From: Ridgeia piscesae
Taxonomy: Eukaryota > Annelida > Polychaeta > Sabellida > Siboglinidae
Direction: 5' to 3'
Assembly (NCBI GenBank): GCA_025642075.2
Contig: JAODUO010000196.1
Span: forward strand, 71,001-135,000
Length of the DNA: 64,000 bases
Position numbers and translations under genes: made by a program. Shown here piece by piece: positions 49,948 through 64,000 of this stretch (position 1 is the stretch's first letter; each line of letters starts with the position of its first letter). The notes below the pieces were generated by a model. It was not told the DNA's origin. It did not search any database and was given only the letters and a program-made list of their open reading frames with translations.

Positions 49948-50877
49948 GGGAAGGGCGGGTAAAGAGGGCCCCTTAAGCGCTGATCGACCTTCATTTGACA
50001 TAATTTTATGTACAAAAATTGTTCATTTTTGCTACACTATCTAGCTATGTATATTGACTAACTACATGCACAGTCTAGTTACTCTATCTTAATAACTATA
50101 ATACGTTAGACGAGTTTTTAAAAGACACCCATTTTTTCATTTTGTAAACTGTGGAGGCCAAAGTGGGCCCCTCACAACACTATGCGACACCACAAATCTC
50201 GCACATAAACCCGCCACACTCATACCCGGCACATGCATGGTGTGTCCACCGGCCACACTCCCCGCAGTACATCCAGCTTTCGCATTTTCTGCTGTTGGAT
50301 TACAAATCCGAACAACACAGACAAGGCGAAGTGTCAATGTTTGCCTTCAGTCTTTTTTGACATGTTCCAAGCTGTTGTGTGCCCTCTCTCCTTTGAATCG
50401 GTTGGTTGTAGGCATGTTACCAATCTTGCCGTGGCCTCGACGACATTCTTGTAAGGGCTGCCTGTAATTATCCAGGTCGTCCCTCTGTAGCTTGTCGCAC
50501 TGTAGCCCCATGGGACCCACTTTGGCCGCCACCATAGGTTATCGGTTGGACGCCATTTTGGGATTAATGCATTTATTCATTTCAAGCCGAAATTGCTCAT
50601 TCAACTAATCATGGCGTATTGCTGCATGGACCATATTTACAGTTATGTACCCTGACAATTTATGAAAAGGTGGTGTTTGTTAGGCATATCAATTACTTTA
50701 AGAAAAGTACCTAAAACAAACATTTGCTCCTCACCGTTTTGCATTCGTGCCAAAGAAACAAATACGACGAATGTCTGTAGATACTACTACTGTTGCTTTA
50801 ACTACATTGCATACCAGGAATGCTGTGACACACGGGCCCACTTTAGCCGAGGGGCCCACTTTACCCGCCCTTCCCCC
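49948..50877. mobile_element. Non-autonomous DNA transposon with about 25-bp inverted ends
   Basis: Left end GGGGAAGGGCGGGTAAAG (49948 on) and right end CTTTACCCGCCCTTCCCC (to 50877) are inverted copies; GGCCCC/GGGGCC follow internally, and GGGCCCACTTTAGCC repeats at the right. On the minus strand near 50175-50320 a frame reads WMYCGECGRWTHHACAG and FMCEIC, a PHD-like zinc-finger tail of the kind found at the C-terminus of some pogo-type transposases. No intact transposase. Confidence 0.6.
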
Positions 50878-50899
50878 ATGCATTCTAAATAACAATTGC

Positions 50900-51420
50900 G
50901 TAATGTTTAATCTAGCCACACTATTATTACTTTTGTCGTTGTCATCATCATTAGTAGGCATTCTAATGTCATCACTGAAAATGTGTGTTGTCAGACTGTT
51001 ATGATGTGTTTCATTACCCCCGGCGTACGTACGCTGCTATAAAGTACACACAGTGCAGTTATTGTAACGTTACGGTGGCGGGTGAGCGCCACTCCCGTCA
51101 AATAGAGCTGTTCTCATACTTCCTCTATTGCCTCTCCTGTTGGTCGTCAAACACATTTTAAATTAATTAAATTCCAAAGTCATCAGTTAGAAGTAAGACT
51201 ATTACATTTTATATATTGGAAATAGTTTTGAAGTCCTAATATTATTATTTTATATAGGGGTTTAATATATATCAAAAATTTTGTATAGACGTAATACCAT
51301 ACTCTTTATAGACAATATAACTAATCTAACATAGCTTATCTAGCAACATTACTTTGAATGTCGTCCTATTTTAATTCATATCAATAGAAGACTACAGTTC
51401 TAATTACCCCGACCCCCCCT
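50900..51420. other. Intergenic stretch, nothing recognised
   Basis: AT-rich with a short CpG-containing section near 51020-51100. No exon or repeat structure seen. Confidence 0.4.
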
Positions 51421-51441
51421 AACAATGATTTAGATGTTCGA

Positions 51442-51759
51442 ATGAACGAAATCCCAGAAGGAACAAGTGCAGTGTACCCCCCCCCAGAAGTTGGTAAAGC
51501 AACTGCGCAGATTTCCTGGCTCCATGAAGCTATTTTAAGCAACCTTATCCGGTCGCCGGCCAAAACGGGCAAAAGGCCAACTGTGGAGGAAGCCAAGTTA
51601 CCTAACTGCGCCTTTACTGCGCATAAACTGAAAGATGTGCTATCGCAGGCTCAACGCGACCCGAACACTCATAGAAGGTGCATAGGTCTCACTCAGTACG
51701 TAGTTGTTCACAGCATAAGGTCATCAAACAATACCCTGGTGGTGTACGTGAATCCGTGA
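51442..51759 (+). other. Unidentified 105-codon open frame
   Basis: ATG-initiated frame MNEIPEGTSAVYPPPEVGKA, then ISWLHEAILSNLIRSPAKTG and LKDVLSQAQRDPNTHRR, ending TGA. Amino-acid use looks coding-like and it is open for some codons upstream of the ATG, but I recognise no domain. Could be an exon, a single-exon gene or part of a transposon. Confidence 0.25.
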
Positions 51760-52000
51760 GTGTGTGCGTGTGAGCGTTTGTGCGTGCGTGTGTGCGTGCG
51801 TGTGTGCGTGCGCGCGTGCGTGGCTATCTAAAATACCATAGTCATAGGGTCTTTTGTTTTCGGACTGGTGTGGCGGTTTAATCTAAATGCCCCGTACCAG
51901 GCATACCGTACCAATTTCGCTCGAGATGTGCACATACAGGCATGAGTGCGAGTACGCGTTAGCGCGTGCGTGCGCACGCGTGCGTGTGTGCGTGCATGCA
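51760..52000. repeat. GTGC/GTGT-rich microsatellites
   Basis: Two runs: about 51758-51822 and 51955-51998, both alternating GTGCGTGC/GTGTGCGT. Confidence 0.85.
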
Positions 52001-52089
52001 TGGATATAATATGTATTTTTGTGGACAAGTTAATCGAAACCAAGTATTAAAGCCAGCTTTTGTTTCTTCTAAGTAGTAAAAGTAAAATC

Positions 52090-52176
52090 TTTATTTCAAG
52101 ATATAACCATGGCCCACTTGGTATTTCGTGATTTTCAATGGACCATCATCACGTGAGCCATGGTTATATCTTGAAA
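52090..52176 (-). terminator. Hairpin with poly(A) signal downstream of FAAH
   Basis: 24-bp inverted arms (52094-52117 and 52153-52176, one mismatch; core CAAGATATAACCATGG) around 35 nt. On the minus strand AATAAA lies at 52095-52090, overlapping the distal arm, about 480 bp past the FAAH stop. A plausible 3' end; inference. Confidence 0.35.
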
Positions 52177-52180
52177 CAAA

Positions 52181-52184
<4 letters not shown>

Positions 52185-52242
<58 letters not shown>
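52185..52242. repeat. (TA)n microsatellite
   Basis: Pure TA run next to the hairpin. Confidence 0.97.
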
Positions 52243-52244
<2 letters not shown>

Positions 52245-52576
52245 AATAAAATATATTTTAAAATATATATAAATAAAATAGTGCAAATGAAATTATGTCT
52301 GCAGCCGACTTTTCCGAAAGAAACAACAAGCAGCAAATCGACAATGACTTCGCGAAAACTGATGTTCAATCGTTTCAGCTGCTTACAATCGACTTGATTC
52401 GTACTTTAGTTTTCTATCTTATGTTATTTAATACAACACCATGTAGAATACACAGCACGCGATTAATGTAGAACACGAAAAGTTATTTCGGACAAAGAAG
52501 AAGAATCTGAAGAATAAAACACAAGCCGGTCTCGGGATCCCCCAGTATTAGCACCACTTGACGGCTGCCTCGCTGT

Positions 52577-64000
<11,424 letters not shown>

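Overview
The window is animal nuclear DNA. Genes are split into short exons with GT-AG introns. Introns and intergenic space are full of (TA)n, (CA)n, (CT)n and (ACGCAC)n microsatellites, long minisatellites, tRNA-type SINE remnants, non-LTR (LINE) pieces, a decayed Ty3/gypsy element and palindromic or TIR-bearing elements. Protein matches were made from memory of family motifs. The gene set and repeat style suggest an invertebrate, most plausibly a marine lophotrochozoan such as a mollusc; that placement is inference.

Layout. (1) 1-10.9 kb, + strand: a CIB4-like EF-hand gene, five exons at 2035-9690, with a near full-length LINE inside its third visible intron and a 3' UTR with a poly(A) signal near 10840. 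(2) 10.9-23.9 kb: a second, largely gutted CIB4-like copy (only two exons, 14446 and 20545), with a gypsy pol relic, LINE relics and a decayed multicopy-gene relic at 13.2 kb. (3) 23982-32597, - strand: a complete four-exon gene for CIMIP2C (FAM166C/C2orf70), a ciliary microtubule inner protein, 201 codons before the stop. (4) 36896-49547, - strand: a complete eight-exon FBXO25/FBXO32-type F-box gene (336 codons), with a promoter-like CRE/CCAAT/TATA cluster just upstream. (5) 52577 to beyond 64000, - strand: the 3' part of a fatty-acid amide hydrolase (FAAH) gene.

Most striking observation: three long minisatellites are tandem copies of exon-intron junctions of the gene they sit in. The 23-bp array in FBXO intron 5 repeats the exon-5 donor; the 47-bp array in the last FAAH intron repeats the acceptor plus the start of the last exon; the 65-bp array at 61.3-64 kb repeats 54 nt of a FAAH exon end plus its donor. 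They place about 80, 22 and 41 extra splice-site copies next to real or presumed junctions. Secondary observations: conserved neighbourhood of CIB4 and CIMIP2C (also adjacent in human), a 39-bp-arm near-perfect palindrome in CIMIP2C intron 2, a GC-AG intron, and a frameshift in the first visible CIB4 exon.

Functions: CIMIP2C is axonemal, FBXO25/32 is an SCF ubiquitin-ligase adaptor, FAAH is a lipid amidase and CIB4 a calcium/magnesium sensor. They share no obvious pathway; this is an ordinary gene neighbourhood rather than an operon-like system.
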